Assembly: GCF_900119315.1 (NCBI RefSeq)
Contig: NZ_LT827010.1
Coordinates: forward strand, 3,195,001 to 3,259,000
Reading direction: 5' to 3'
Length of the DNA: 64,000 nt
Source of the DNA: Actinoplanes sp. SE50/110
GTDB taxonomy: Bacteria; Actinomycetota; Actinomycetes; Mycobacteriales; Micromonosporaceae
Positions 8,281-16,815 of the stretch are shown one piece after another. Made by a program: the position numbers and the translations under genes. The notes under the pieces are model-generated. The model ran no database searches and had not been told where the DNA came from. It saw only the letters and a program-made list of their open reading frames with translations. Each line of letters opens with the position of its first letter. The first letter of the stretch is position 1.

Positions 8281-8970
8281 GTGACCGACGAGTGGGGTGT
8301 GCGGCTGGCCGGGGATCGGGCCCTGCTCGATCGGGGGAGCACGGCGGAGCGGGTCGCCGACATCCTGCGGCAGCGGATCACCGAGGGCGTCTTCCTGCCC
8401 GGCACCCGGCTCAGCGAGGAGAGCCTGCGCGAGGCGCTCGGCATCTCACGGAACACGCTGCGCGAGGCGTTCCGGCTGCTGGCCCACGAGGGGCTGCTGG
8501 AGCACCAACTCAACCGCGGGGTGTTCGTGCGGCTGCTGAGCACCGGCGACATCCGGGACCTCTACGCGATCCGCCGGATTCTGGAGTGCGGGGCGCTGCG
8601 CAACCTGGGTGCGGTGCCGCCGGAGGCGGTGGCCGCGGCGCGGGACGCGATCGAGGCGGCCGAGGCGGCCGCCGAGCGCGGGGAGTGGGGTGCGGTCGGC
8701 ACCGCGAACATGCGCTTTCACCAGGCGATCGCCGACCTGGCCGGCAGCCGGCGGGTGGCCGAGGCGGTCCGCGGGCTGCTGGCCGAGTTGCGGTTGGTCT
8801 TCCTGGTGGTCGCCGACCCGCGGCAGCTGCACGAACCGTACCTGGTGGGCAACCGCGCGCTGTACGAACTGCTCGCCGCCGGTGACGCGCGTGCCGCCGA
8901 GGAGGCGTTGCAGCGCTACTTCGACGAGGCGGAGGGGCAGCTGCTGGCCGCCTACGAGGCCGCCAACTGA
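8281..8970 (+). CDS. GntR-family regulator, FadR subfamily (FCD domain)
   Basis: 229-residue transcription factor with an N-terminal winged helix (AERVADILRQRI, then RLSEESLREALGISRNTLREAFRLLAHEGLL near residues 20-75, the GntR signature) and a C-terminal all-helical FCD ligand-binding domain (LYAIRRILECGALR, FHQAIADLAGSRR). A TTG at 8263 would be in frame, but the GTG at 8281 has TACGAT at exactly -12 to -7, so a leaderless start there is preferred. It lies next to pxpC/pxpB and a symporter gene, and the shared near-palindromes at 8261 and 10490 make it their probable regulator, with 5-oxoproline or a related acid as a guess for the effector. Confidence 0.9.
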   Translation: MTDEWGVRLAGDRALLDRGSTAERVADILRQRITEGVFLPGTRLSEESLREALGISRNTLREAFRLLAHEGLLEHQLNRGVFVRLLSTGDIRDLYAIRRILECGALRNLGAVPPEAVAAARDAIEAAEAAAERGEWGAVGTANMRFHQAIADLAGSRRVAEAVRGLLAELRLVFLVVADPRQLHEPYLVGNRALYELLAAGDARAAEEALQRYFDEAEGQLLAAYEAAN

Positions 8971-8989
8971 GCGGCGCGACCGGGGCCGG

Positions 8990-9847
8990 TCAGGCCGGCC
9001 GGAACCGGACCGCGGTGCCCGGGCGGGCCTGACCGAGCAGGTCGACGTCGGCCGGGTCGACCACGCCGATCACCGGATAGCCGCCGGTGGTCGGATGGTC
9101 GGCCAGGAAGACCAGTGGCTGCCCGTTCGCCGGCACCTGGATCGCGCCGAGGACCAGGCCCTCGCTGGGCAGTTCGCCGCGGACGGCCCGCGCCAGCCCG
9201 GGGCCGGCCAACCGCACCCCCACCCGATCGCTGTCGGCCGCCACCCGATATTCCGCCGAGCCCAGCGTCCGGACCGCGGCCGGGGTGAACCAGTCGTCCC
9301 GCGGTCCCGGCCACACCCGCAGTCGCAGCTCAACGGGCGGCGGGGGATAGGGCGCCACATCCACGCCGGGCGGCATGCCCCGGGTCTCCCCGAGCGGCAG
9401 CACGTCGCCGTCCCGGATCTGCTCCGGTCCCAGCCCGGACAGGGTGTCGGTCGACCGGCTCCCCAGCACGGGCGGCACCGCGATCCCCCCGCCGACCGCC
9501 AGATAGACCCGCAACCCCGCCCACGGTTGTCCGATGCTGATCACAGCTCCAGCCGGCACCGCGATCGGCAGCCCGGGATCCGCCGCGCGCTCACCGGCCC
9601 GCACCGCGCACGGCGCCCCGGTCACCGCCACCGTCGTCGCCCGCGTCGCCCGCAGCCGCACGCCGCCCAGCAGGATCTCCAACCCGGCCGCCCCGGCCGG
9701 ATTGCCGACGAGCCGGTTGGCCAGCCGCAGCGCTCCGCCGTCGACCGCCCCCGAGCGCGGCACCCCGAGATGCGCATACCCCGGCCTGCCCAGATCCTGG
9801 ATCGTCGTGCGCATCCCCGCCCGGACCACCTCCAGTGCCCCGGTCAC
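8990..9847 (-). CDS. pxpC: 5-oxoprolinase subunit C (biotin-dependent carboxyltransferase-like)
   Basis: 285-residue PxpC/KipA-type protein (CT_A_B domain). Recognised from TTIQDLGRPGYAHLGVPRSGAVD at the N-terminus, LEILLGG, GLRVYLAVGGGI and GYPVIGVV near the end. With PxpB and PxpA it forms the ATP-dependent 5-oxoprolinase that converts 5-oxoproline to glutamate. Its ATG overlaps the stop of pxpB by four bases, so the two are translationally coupled. It converges on gntR with 19 bases between the stops. Confidence 0.9.
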   Translation of the reverse strand: MTGALEVVRAGMRTTIQDLGRPGYAHLGVPRSGAVDGGALRLANRLVGNPAGAAGLEILLGGVRLRATRATTVAVTGAPCAVRAGERAADPGLPIAVPAGAVISIGQPWAGLRVYLAVGGGIAVPPVLGSRSTDTLSGLGPEQIRDGDVLPLGETRGMPPGVDVAPYPPPPVELRLRVWPGPRDDWFTPAAVRTLGSAEYRVAADSDRVGVRLAGPGLARAVRGELPSEGLVLGAIQVPANGQPLVFLADHPTTGGYPVIGVVDPADVDLLGQARPGTAVRFRPA

Positions 9848-10458
9848 GCGGCCACCACGAATCGGACGGTCGCCCCGGGCGTGAGCAGCGCCGGCGGCTC
9901 ATTCTCCAGATCGAACAGGACGGCGGCGGTACGCCCGATGCACTGCCACCCGCCGGGCGAAGCCCCCGGATACACCCCGCTGTACGCCCCCGCGAGCGCG
10001 ACCGTGCCGGCCGGCACCCGGGTCCGCGGTGTCGCCCGCCGGGGCACGTGGTGCTCGGGCCCGAGCCCGGTGAGGTAGGCGAAGCCGGGCGCGAAGCCGC
10101 AGAACGCCACGCGGAACGCGGTGCCGGTGTGCACGGCCACCACCCCCGCCCGGTCGGTGCCCCACCACTGCGCGACGTCGTCGAGGTCGGCTCCGTCGTA
10201 CACGGTCGGAATCTCGATGACCCGCGACGGGCCGGTGGCGGGCGGCGGCGCGGTGGTGGCCTCGGTCAGCAGTGTCCTGATCTGATCAGTGCCGGCGACG
10301 CCGTCGACGAGCACGGTCCGGGCCGCCGGGACGATCTCCGTGGCCCGCAGCCGCCCCTGTTTCCGGGCGGCGTCGAGCAGCCGGTAGGCGGCGGCGACCC
10401 CGGACCCGTCGGCCCACTCGATGAGCACGGCCGAGGGCCCGGCCCGGAATATGCGCAT
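9844..10458 (-). CDS. pxpB: 5-oxoprolinase subunit B (KipI-like)
   Basis: 204-residue PxpB/KipI-type protein (CT_C_D, AHS1 domain). Marks are VEIPTVYDG-like VIEIPTVYDGADLDDVA, HTGTAFRVAFCGFAPGFAYL and the glycine-rich AYSGVYPGASPGGWQ block. It partners PxpC, encoded directly downstream with a four-base overlap. No pxpA (LamB/YcsF) gene is seen in this window; it may be elsewhere. The gene is divergent from the MHS symporter gene, with a shared 84-base control region holding the GntR-type near-palindrome. Confidence 0.9.
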   Translation of the reverse strand: MRIFRAGPSAVLIEWADGSGVAAAYRLLDAARKQGRLRATEIVPAARTVLVDGVAGTDQIRTLLTEATTAPPPATGPSRVIEIPTVYDGADLDDVAQWWGTDRAGVVAVHTGTAFRVAFCGFAPGFAYLTGLGPEHHVPRRATPRTRVPAGTVALAGAYSGVYPGASPGGWQCIGRTAAVLFDLENEPPALLTPGATVRFVVAA

Positions 10459-10483
10459 GGTGCCAATGCCTCACATTGAAGTA

Positions 10484-10512
10484 TTGCCGGATTGTTCAAC
10501 GATTCCTAGAGT
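10484..10512 (+). promoter_or_regulatory. promoter of the MHS symporter with an operator filling the spacer
   Basis: TTGCCG (10484-10489), a 17-base spacer, then TAGAGT (10507-10512). The near-palindrome GATTGTTCAACGATTC occupies 10490-10505, almost exactly the spacer, and differs from the site in front of gntR mainly at its last bases. Binding there would block RNA polymerase. Confidence 0.65.
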
Positions 10513-10542
10513 GTGCCACACGACAACGGACAGGAGCTCGCC

Positions 10543-11838
10543 ATGATCGCCAGTCGACGTGTCATCCTCGCCAGCCTGATCGGCACCTCCCTCGAGTGGT
10601 ACGACTTCTTCCTGTACGCCTCGGCCGCCGCCCTCGTCTTCGGCAGATTGTTCTTTCCCGGATTCGAGCCGCTCACCGGCACCCTGCTGGCGTTCGCCAC
10701 CTACGCGGTCGGCTTCGTGGCCCGCCCGCTCGGCGGGATCCTGTTCGGACATTTCGGCGACCGCACCGGCCGCAAGGGCGTGCTGGTCGCCACGCTGCTG
10801 CTGATGGGCGGCGCCACCTTCCTGATCGGCGCGCTGCCGACGCACGCCACGATCGGCGCGGCCGCCCCGATCCTGCTGGTCACCCTGCGATTCCTGCAGG
10901 GGCTCGGGCTGGGCGGCGAGTGGGCCGGCGCGGTGGTGATGTCCCTGGAACACGGCGACCCGCGGCGCCGCGGGTTGTCCGCGTCGTGGCCGCAGGTCGG
11001 CGTCCCGGCCGGCAACCTGCTCGCCGCGGGCGTCCTGTGGGTGCTGTCCGCGACCCTGTCGGAGGCGGCCTTTCTCAGCTGGGGGTGGCGTGTCCCATTT
11101 CTTCTTTCTGGCGTGCTTGTGCTGGTGGGCCTATGGATCCGGGGCACGGTCACGGAGTCGCCGGCGTTTGCGGAACTCGCTGCGGAGGGTGGCCGGGCGC
11201 GACTCCCGCTGATCGAGGTGCTGCGCCGTCACCCGCGCGGCCTGCTGGTCGCGATGGCCGCGCGGATCGGCACCGACGTCGCGTTCTACACCTTCTCGCT
11301 GTACGTGCTGACCTATGTGACCGGCACCGTGGGCCGCCCGCGCACGGTCGCGCTGACCGGCGTGCTGGTCGCCTCCGGTCTGCAGCTGGGGCTGATCCCG
11401 TTCTTCGGCGGGCTCTCCGACCGGCTCGGCCGCCGCCCCGTCTACGCCGCCGGGGCGGTCGCCGCCGGGATCTGGGCGTTCGCCTTCTTCCCGCTGCTGG
11501 ACACCGGGAACACCGTGGTCATCGTGCTGGCGGTGGTGGTCGCGCTGGCCGCGCACGCCGCCATGTACGGCCCGCAGGCGGCGTTCGTGGCCGAGCTGTT
11601 CGCCACCCGGTTGCGCTACTCCGGCGCGTCGATGGGCTATCAGATCGCCGGCATCCTGGGCGGCGCGCTCGCCCCGATCATCGCGATCAAGCTGGTCGCG
11701 TCGACCGGCGGCGCGCTCGCGGTCAGCGCCTACGTCGCGGGGGCGTTGCTGCTCACGCTGGTGGCGCTGGCGTTCGCGCCGGAGACGTCCCGGGACACCG
11801 GGACCAGCGCGCCGCTCTCCATCGCCACCCACACCTGA
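10543..11838 (+). CDS. MFS transporter, metabolite:H+ symporter (MHS) family
   Basis: 431-residue twelve-helix symporter of the MHS group (ShiA, ProP, KgtP relatives). Marks are LIGTSLEWYDFFLYASAAAL at the N-terminus, GHFGDRTGRKGVLV after TM2 and LRFLQGLGLGGEWAGAVVM in TM4. The ATG at 10543 has AGGAG seven bases upstream; a GTG at 10513 is in frame but lies too close to the predicted transcript start. Because it shares a control region with pxpB and a regulator site with gntR, uptake of 5-oxoproline or a related organic acid is the likely job. The 3' end overlaps the convergent Vgb-like gene by 109 bases. Confidence 0.88.
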   Translation: MIASRRVILASLIGTSLEWYDFFLYASAAALVFGRLFFPGFEPLTGTLLAFATYAVGFVARPLGGILFGHFGDRTGRKGVLVATLLLMGGATFLIGALPTHATIGAAAPILLVTLRFLQGLGLGGEWAGAVVMSLEHGDPRRRGLSASWPQVGVPAGNLLAAGVLWVLSATLSEAAFLSWGWRVPFLLSGVLVLVGLWIRGTVTESPAFAELAAEGGRARLPLIEVLRRHPRGLLVAMAARIGTDVAFYTFSLYVLTYVTGTVGRPRTVALTGVLVASGLQLGLIPFFGGLSDRLGRRPVYAAGAVAAGIWAFAFFPLLDTGNTVVIVLAVVVALAAHAAMYGPQAAFVAELFATRLRYSGASMGYQIAGILGGALAPIIAIKLVASTGGALAVSAYVAGALLLTLVALAFAPETSRDTGTSAPLSIATHT

Positions 11839-12608
11839 TCGGAGCAGACCCAGAGACCGTGTGGCTCCGCGCCGGGCAGGCGGTGGCGGGTGATCTCGCC
11901 GGACGCGGTCACCCGGGCCAGCTCGGTCGACCCCCACAGGGTGACCCAGCAGCCGCCGGCCGGGTCGGGGGCGATCGCGTGCGGGCGGCAGGCCGGATCC
12001 GGGAACCGGAACTCGTCGATCGCTCCCGACGGGGCGACCCGACCGGCCAGGCCGCGGGCGATGTCGGCGAACCAGACGCCGTCCGGGGCGGCGGTGATAC
12101 CGACCGGGGCGCTGCCCTCGGGGAGCCGCACCAGCTCCACGGTGTCGCCCGGACGGACCACGGCGAGCGCCTCGGCGCCGTTGAGGGCGGCCCACGGCGT
12201 ACCCCCGCGGTCCGTCGTGATCATTGCGGGCCGGGCGCCGGACAGCGGTAGGTCGATCATGGTGATCGTGCCGCCGCGGAGGCGGCCGATCCGGTCGCTG
12301 CCGGCCGCGGTGAACCACACCGTGCCGTCCGGCGCGACCGCGATGCCGTAGGGGGACGAGCCGGCCGGCGTCGCGAACGTGGTGTGCGTGCCGGACGGAT
12401 CGCGGCGGCCGATCCGGTCGTCGGAGCGCGTGTACCAGAGCGTGTTCCGGTCGGCGGCGAGCAGCATCGGGCGCCCGTCGAGGGGCTCGAGCTCCGGGTC
12501 GCCGGCGACCCGGACCAGGCCGGCGGGCTTCAGCAGCGTGGTCCAGACGGTGCCGTCGGCGTCGCCGGTCACCGCGTACGGCGTCCAGCCTGAGGGAAGT
12601 GCGGGCAT
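11730..12608 (-). CDS. Vgb-like beta-propeller protein (virginiamycin B lyase family)
   Basis: 292-residue seven-bladed propeller of the streptogramin-lyase family. Repeats of the type SPYGIAVAPDGTVWFTAAGSDRIGRL and GSAPVGITAAPDGVWFADIARG can be followed through the protein. True Vgb enzymes linearise type B streptogramins; many family members are uncharacterised, so resistance is not claimed. No signal peptide is seen. GAGAGGAG precedes the ATG. It is divergent from a TetR gene across 46 bases holding a palindrome, so the TetR protein probably represses it. The last 109 bases overlap the end of the MHS symporter gene. Confidence 0.75.
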   Translation of the reverse strand: MPALPSGWTPYAVTGDADGTVWTTLLKPAGLVRVAGDPELEPLDGRPMLLAADRNTLWYTRSDDRIGRRDPSGTHTTFATPAGSSPYGIAVAPDGTVWFTAAGSDRIGRLRGGTITMIDLPLSGARPAMITTDRGGTPWAALNGAEALAVVRPGDTVELVRLPEGSAPVGITAAPDGVWFADIARGLAGRVAPSGAIDEFRFPDPACRPHAIAPDPAGGCWVTLWGSTELARVTASGEITRHRLPGAEPHGLWVCSDQVWVAMESGALVPVSRDVSGANASATSVSSNAPAT

Positions 12609-12626
12609 CTCGGCTCCTCTCCCGGA

Positions 12627-12652
12627 ACTAACACGACAGTTGTAGCATTAGT
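12627..12652. promoter_or_regulatory. TetR-type operator between the Vgb-like gene and tetR
   Basis: Imperfect palindrome with arms ACTAACACGACA and TGTAGCATTAGT around a central GT; 9 of 12 arm positions pair. It overlaps TAGCAT (12643-12648), which lies at -12 to -7 of the tetR ATG, so occupancy would shut off tetR and probably the divergent gene. Confidence 0.6.
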
Positions 12653-12654
12653 GC

Positions 12655-13224
12655 ATGGCGGACGCTACCCAGATCCCCGGCGCGGCCCGACCCGGCGGCC
12701 GCACCGCCCGCACCCGGCGACAGGTCCTCGACGCGGTCGCGGCGATCCTGCTGGAGCACGGCTTCGACGGCCTCACCATGGACGCCGTCGCCGAGCGTTC
12801 CGGCGTGCACCGGGCGACGGTCTACCGCCGCTGGCGTGACCCCGGCGGCCTGCTCGCCGACACCGTCGATGCCGCGCGCGAGCTGCCCTGGGAGCCGCCG
12901 GACACCGGCTCGCTGCTCGGCGACCTGACCGCGATCAACCGGGAGGTGGTCGCCGCGCTGACCGCCCGGCCGTCGATCGCCCAGGCGCTGATCGCCGCCT
13001 CGTTCCGGTCGCCGGCCGCGGCCCGGGCGCTGCGCGACTTCTGGGCCGACCGGTACGCCCGGGCCACCGTCGTGGTGACCCGGGCGGGCGTGCCCGGCGA
13101 CCCGCGGGACGTGCTGGTCGCCGCCTGCGCGCCGGTCTTCCACGAGCTGGCGCTGATGCGCGAGCCCGAGCCCGGCGACCTCGCCGAGCGCTATGCGGCG
13201 ATCGCGGTCAGAGGGTCGAGGTGA
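12655..13224 (+). CDS. TetR-family transcriptional regulator
   Basis: 189-residue TetR regulator. The N-terminal helix-turn-helix is clear: RTRRQVLDAVAAILLEHGFDGLTMDAVAERSGVHRATVYRRW at residues 20-60. The C-terminal domain resembles the TetR_C_11-like group (VVAALTARPSIAQALIAA, FWADRYARA). The start is leaderless by position of TAGCAT. It probably controls itself and the divergent Vgb-like gene through the palindrome at 12627-12652. Its last 17 bases overlap the convergent GH78 gene end. Ligand unknown. Confidence 0.88.
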   Translation: MADATQIPGAARPGGRTARTRRQVLDAVAAILLEHGFDGLTMDAVAERSGVHRATVYRRWRDPGGLLADTVDAARELPWEPPDTGSLLGDLTAINREVVAALTARPSIAQALIAASFRSPAAARALRDFWADRYARATVVVTRAGVPGDPRDVLVAACAPVFHELALMREPEPGDLAERYAAIAVRGSR

Positions 13225-16200
13225 AGGTGTAGGAGCCGGCCCCCACCACGTAGGACGTGCCGCCCACCGGCACCGCCTCGGCGGGCGCGGAGGTCACCGC
13301 GGTGCCGGGGACGCGTACCGTGGCGGTCGTGCCTGTGGCGACCACCACCTGCAGCGTCACCGCGGACCCGGACCGGCTCCAGGCGCTGCGGACCCGGCCG
13401 AAGGTCGTGGTCAACTCGGCCGACGCGGAGGTCAGCGACCCGCCCGGCTTCGGCGCGAGCAGCACCTGGGCGTAACCGGGCGCCGCCGGTGCCACCCCGC
13501 CCACCTCACGGTAGAGCCAGTCGCCGACCGACCCGAGCCCGTAGTGGTTGAACGAGTTCATCCCCGGGTCCTGCAGGCTGCCGTCCGGGCGGATCCCGTC
13601 CCAGCGCTCCCAGATCGTGGTGGCGCCCCGCGCGATCATGTAGCCCCACCCGGGATAGTCCGGCTGCTGCAGGATCCGGTACGCGACGTCGGCGTGCCCG
13701 TGGTCGGCGAGCACCGGCAGCAGGTTCTCCACGCCCATGAAGCCGACCGACAGGTGACCGTTGCGGGACGCGACCTTCGCCGCCAGCCGGTCCGCCACCG
13801 CCTGCACCCGGTCGCCCGGCACCAGACCGAACGCGAGGGCCAGCACGTACCCCGTCTCGCTGCCCGTGCCGACAGTGTTGTCGGCGTGCACGAACCGGCC
13901 GGTGAACGCGGCCGCGATCTGGTCGGCGAGGGTCCCGTAGGTCGCCGCCTGCGCGGTCCGCCCGGTCGCCGCCGCCATCCGCGACACCAGCCGCGCCGAC
14001 CAGCCGAAGAACGCCGTGCTGGTCAGATCGTTGCCGGTGCCGTCGTCCACATTCAGCCAGTCGCCGTAGGTGTCCTGGTTGCGGATCAGGTCGGCGCCCG
14101 CGGTCGAGCGCAGATAGTCCACCCACCGGGCCATCGCCGCGAAGTTGCGGTCCGCGGGCGCCAGATCGCCGAATCTCTGCCAGACGGTGTACGGCACGAT
14201 CACCCCCGCGTCGCCCCACCCCGCCTTGCCGGCCCCGCCGAGCACATCCGGTGCCACGTCGGTGAACGCCCCGTCGCTGTGCTGGGCGTCGGTCAGGTCG
14301 GTGGCGAACTTGGCCAGCAGGCCGTAGGTGTCGAAGTTGAACGTCGAGGTCGCCACGAACGCCGCGATGTCCCCGGTCCAGCCGAGCCGTTCGTCCCGCT
14401 GCGGGCAGTCGGTCGGGATGGACAGCAGGTTCGACCGGGCACCCCACAGGATCGCCCGCTGCACCTGGTTCAGGGTGCTGTCCGAGCTGGTGAACATGCC
14501 GGTCGCGGCGCCGCCGGTCCACGCCGCCAGTCCGGTCAGGCTGTCCGCGTCCGGTGTGCCGGGGAAGCCGGTGATCTCCACGTACCGGTAGCCGTGCACG
14601 GTGAACCGCGGCTCGAACGTCTCGGTGCCGGTTCCGGCCAGGGTGAACCGGTCGGTGGCCTGGGCAGCCCGCAGGTTCGCGGTGTAGAGGGTGCCGTCCG
14701 CGTTCAGAATCTCGCCGTGCCGCAGGGTGACCGTGGTCCCGGCCGGGCCACTGACCCGCAACCGGTCCCAGCCGGTGAAGTTCTGCCCCAGGTCGGCGAT
14801 GAACACCCCGGGCTTCGGCTGGGTGACGGCGACCGGCCGCAGCTCCTGCTGTACGGTCACCCCGGGATCGACCTGCGGGACCAGCGTCGGCCGGGCGCCG
14901 TTCTGCACGGTCACCGGGACCCAGTCGCTGTCGTCGAAGCCCGCGGTGTTCCACCCGCTCCTGATCAGCCGCGCGTCCTGCGTCTCGCCGGCGTAGAGGT
15001 CGTCGCCCAGGATGTTGCCCGGCGCGGTCCGCCAGCTGCCGTCGGTCTGCACGGTCGCCGACGTGCCGTCGGTGTACTCGATGATCAGCTGGGCCGCGTA
15101 CCAGGGCTGCGTCCCGTATCGCCGACTCCCGGCGAAACCGATGTTCCCGGAATACCAGCCGTGCCCGATCTGCGCGGCCAGGGCGTTGTCGCCCAGCCGG
15201 AGCGCCGCGGTCACGTCGTAACCCCGGTACTGCACCCGCTTGGTGTAGTCGGTCCAGCCCGGAGCCAGCCGCTCGGTCCCCACCCGGGCGCCGTTCAGAT
15301 ACGTGTCGTGCAGCCCGAGCGCGGTGGCGAACAGCCGCGCCCGCGCCACCGGTCTGGTCACCGCAAAACCTTTGCGGAGGTACGGCGCGGCCGCCGGCAC
15401 CAGCACCTGACCTCCCCAGGGACCGCTGCCGTAGGCGGCCAGCACCTTCGCGGCCAGCCACCCGGAGTCGTCGAAGCCCGGCTGCTGCCAGCCGCCCGGT
15501 GCCGCGGTCGCGGATCTCCAGGAGCCGTCCGTGACGATCCCGCCCAGCTTGGCGATCACCCCGGCCGGGCCCACCGTCGTGTTGCTCGCCGCGATCGCGA
15601 TCGTTCTGGTCCCGGCCGGCACGGTCACCGTGGCCGCGGTCTTCCACGAGTCGGTCACCCGCGGGCTGGCCGAGATTTGCGTGCCGTCGACCCAGACGTC
15701 GGCGGTGTCGTCGCCGGCGACCACCAGCGTGGTGCTGGTCGCCAGCGTCACCGTCCGGCGGAAGTACCGGGTCGCGGCCGGGGCGCTCGTCGCCGGGTCG
15801 CCCTCCGGATACCAGATCCAGTCGGCGCCGCTCAGATCACCGGCCGGTGGTGCGCCGACGAAGGCCGCGGTGAGTGCGATGCCGGTGTCGAAGCGGGCGC
15901 CCGCACTCCAGGCGCTCGGGCGTCCCTGTGCGTCCCAGACGCGGACGCGCCAGAAGTAGGTCCGGTTCGCGCCCAGCGCCGGACCGGAGTATCCGATGTC
16001 CCGTGATGCGGTGGAGGCGACGATGCCGCTGTCCCAGACGTCGGCCGCACCCGCGGTGCTGCCCACCGTGAGCTGATAGCGCCCCTGCATCTGGCCCCCG
16101 GTGCCGGCGGCGAGCCGCCAGCCGAATCGCGGAGTGTCCACCCCGACCGGGTCGGCCTGCCGGTTCACCGTCAGATCGGTGACGCTCACCGGCGACGCGG

Positions 16201-16771
16201 CGGCCGGGTCGGGCAATGCCACCCCGGCGCCCCACGGGCCGCCGCCATAGGCGCCGAGATCCTTCGCGGTGGTCCAGGCGACATCCGAGAACGCCGGATC
16301 CGCCCAGTTCTCCGGTACGCCGGTGGCCGCCCGCCAGGAGCCGTCGGTGACCAGGTCCACCGAGCCGGCGTGCAACCGGCCGAGCACCCCGGCCGGCCCA
16401 CCGGTGTTGCGCGCGGCCAGCGCCACCGTGTTGGACCCGGGGTGCAGCGACCCGGCCAGATCGACGCGGACCGCCCGCTTCCAGGAGTCGGCGGCGCGCG
16501 GCGAGCCGGCCAGCCGGACGCCGTTCACCCAGACGTCGATCGTGTCGTCGCCGGTGACGACCAGCTGCGCGGTCGCGATGTCGCTCGCCGCGACGGTGAA
16601 GGCGCGGCGTAGGTAGCGGGTGGCCGCCGGTGCGCTGGTGGCCGGATCGCCCTCCGGATACCAGATCCAATGTGCCCCGTCGAGGGTGACTGCCGGCTCG
16701 GCCGCCGCGGTGGGCGCCGAAACCGGCATCAGGAGAAGCGCGGCCGCCAGCACCGCGAAGGAACCCTTCAT
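13208..16771 (-). CDS. secreted alpha-L-rhamnosidase (GH78), multidomain
   Basis: 1187-residue secreted enzyme that should remove L-rhamnose from pectin side chains or glycosides. A signal peptide (residues 1-24, ending TAAAEP) is followed by a carbohydrate-binding-like domain starting at WIWYPEGD (residue 36), a Fn3-like rhamnosidase N-domain (VTDLTVNRQADPVGVDTPRFGW), then a second copy of the WIWYPEGD domain near residue 319, the Bac_rhamnosid_N and barrel regions and the (alpha/alpha)6 catalytic domain with CPQRDERLGWTGD near residue 787, which carries the acidic catalytic residues. GGGAG precedes the ATG at 16771; the frame is open upstream only by chance. A promoter and a perfect palindrome lie just upstream. 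Confidence 0.93.
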   Translation of the reverse strand: MKGSFAVLAAALLLMPVSAPTAAAEPAVTLDGAHWIWYPEGDPATSAPAATRYLRRAFTVAASDIATAQLVVTGDDTIDVWVNGVRLAGSPRAADSWKRAVRVDLAGSLHPGSNTVALAARNTGGPAGVLGRLHAGSVDLVTDGSWRAATGVPENWADPAFSDVAWTTAKDLGAYGGGPWGAGVALPDPAAASPVSVTDLTVNRQADPVGVDTPRFGWRLAAGTGGQMQGRYQLTVGSTAGAADVWDSGIVASTASRDIGYSGPALGANRTYFWRVRVWDAQGRPSAWSAGARFDTGIALTAAFVGAPPAGDLSGADWIWYPEGDPATSAPAATRYFRRTVTLATSTTLVVAGDDTADVWVDGTQISASPRVTDSWKTAATVTVPAGTRTIAIAASNTTVGPAGVIAKLGGIVTDGSWRSATAAPGGWQQPGFDDSGWLAAKVLAAYGSGPWGGQVLVPAAAPYLRKGFAVTRPVARARLFATALGLHDTYLNGARVGTERLAPGWTDYTKRVQYRGYDVTAALRLGDNALAAQIGHGWYSGNIGFAGSRRYGTQPWYAAQLIIEYTDGTSATVQTDGSWRTAPGNILGDDLYAGETQDARLIRSGWNTAGFDDSDWVPVTVQNGARPTLVPQVDPGVTVQQELRPVAVTQPKPGVFIADLGQNFTGWDRLRVSGPAGTTVTLRHGEILNADGTLYTANLRAAQATDRFTLAGTGTETFEPRFTVHGYRYVEITGFPGTPDADSLTGLAAWTGGAATGMFTSSDSTLNQVQRAILWGARSNLLSIPTDCPQRDERLGWTGDIAAFVATSTFNFDTYGLLAKFATDLTDAQHSDGAFTDVAPDVLGGAGKAGWGDAGVIVPYTVWQRFGDLAPADRNFAAMARWVDYLRSTAGADLIRNQDTYGDWLNVDDGTGNDLTSTAFFGWSARLVSRMAAATGRTAQAATYGTLADQIAAAFTGRFVHADNTVGTGSETGYVLALAFGLVPGDRVQAVADRLAAKVASRNGHLSVGFMGVENLLPVLADHGHADVAYRILQQPDYPGWGYMIARGATTIWERWDGIRPDGSLQDPGMNSFNHYGLGSVGDWLYREVGGVAPAAPGYAQVLLAPKPGGSLTSASAELTTTFGRVRSAWSRSGSAVTLQVVVATGTTATVRVPGTAVTSAPAEAVPVGGTSYVVGAGSYTFTSTL

Positions 16772-16786
16772 GCGAACTCCCGGGTA

Positions 16787-16802
16787 TATGAAACGTTTCA
16801 TA
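16787..16802. promoter_or_regulatory. 16-bp perfect palindrome upstream of GH78 (LacI-type operator candidate)
   Basis: TATGAAACGTTTCATA is fully self-complementary, and its core TGAAACGTTTCA fits the central-CG operators of LacI-family sugar repressors. It lies 15 bases before the start codon and at about +8 to +23 of the predicted transcript. No LacI gene is in the window. Confidence 0.75.
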
Positions 16803-16815
16803 CTGACATTCATCG

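Noticed and set aside
10513..10543. Longer N-terminus of the MHS symporter from the GTG at 10513
   Set aside because: The predicted transcript starts about here, and the ATG at 10543 has a proper AGGAG site and begins the usual family N-terminus.
11730..12608. Streptogramin resistance gene
   Set aside because: The propeller fits the Vgb family, but I could not confirm the catalytic residues and many family members do not act on streptogramins.
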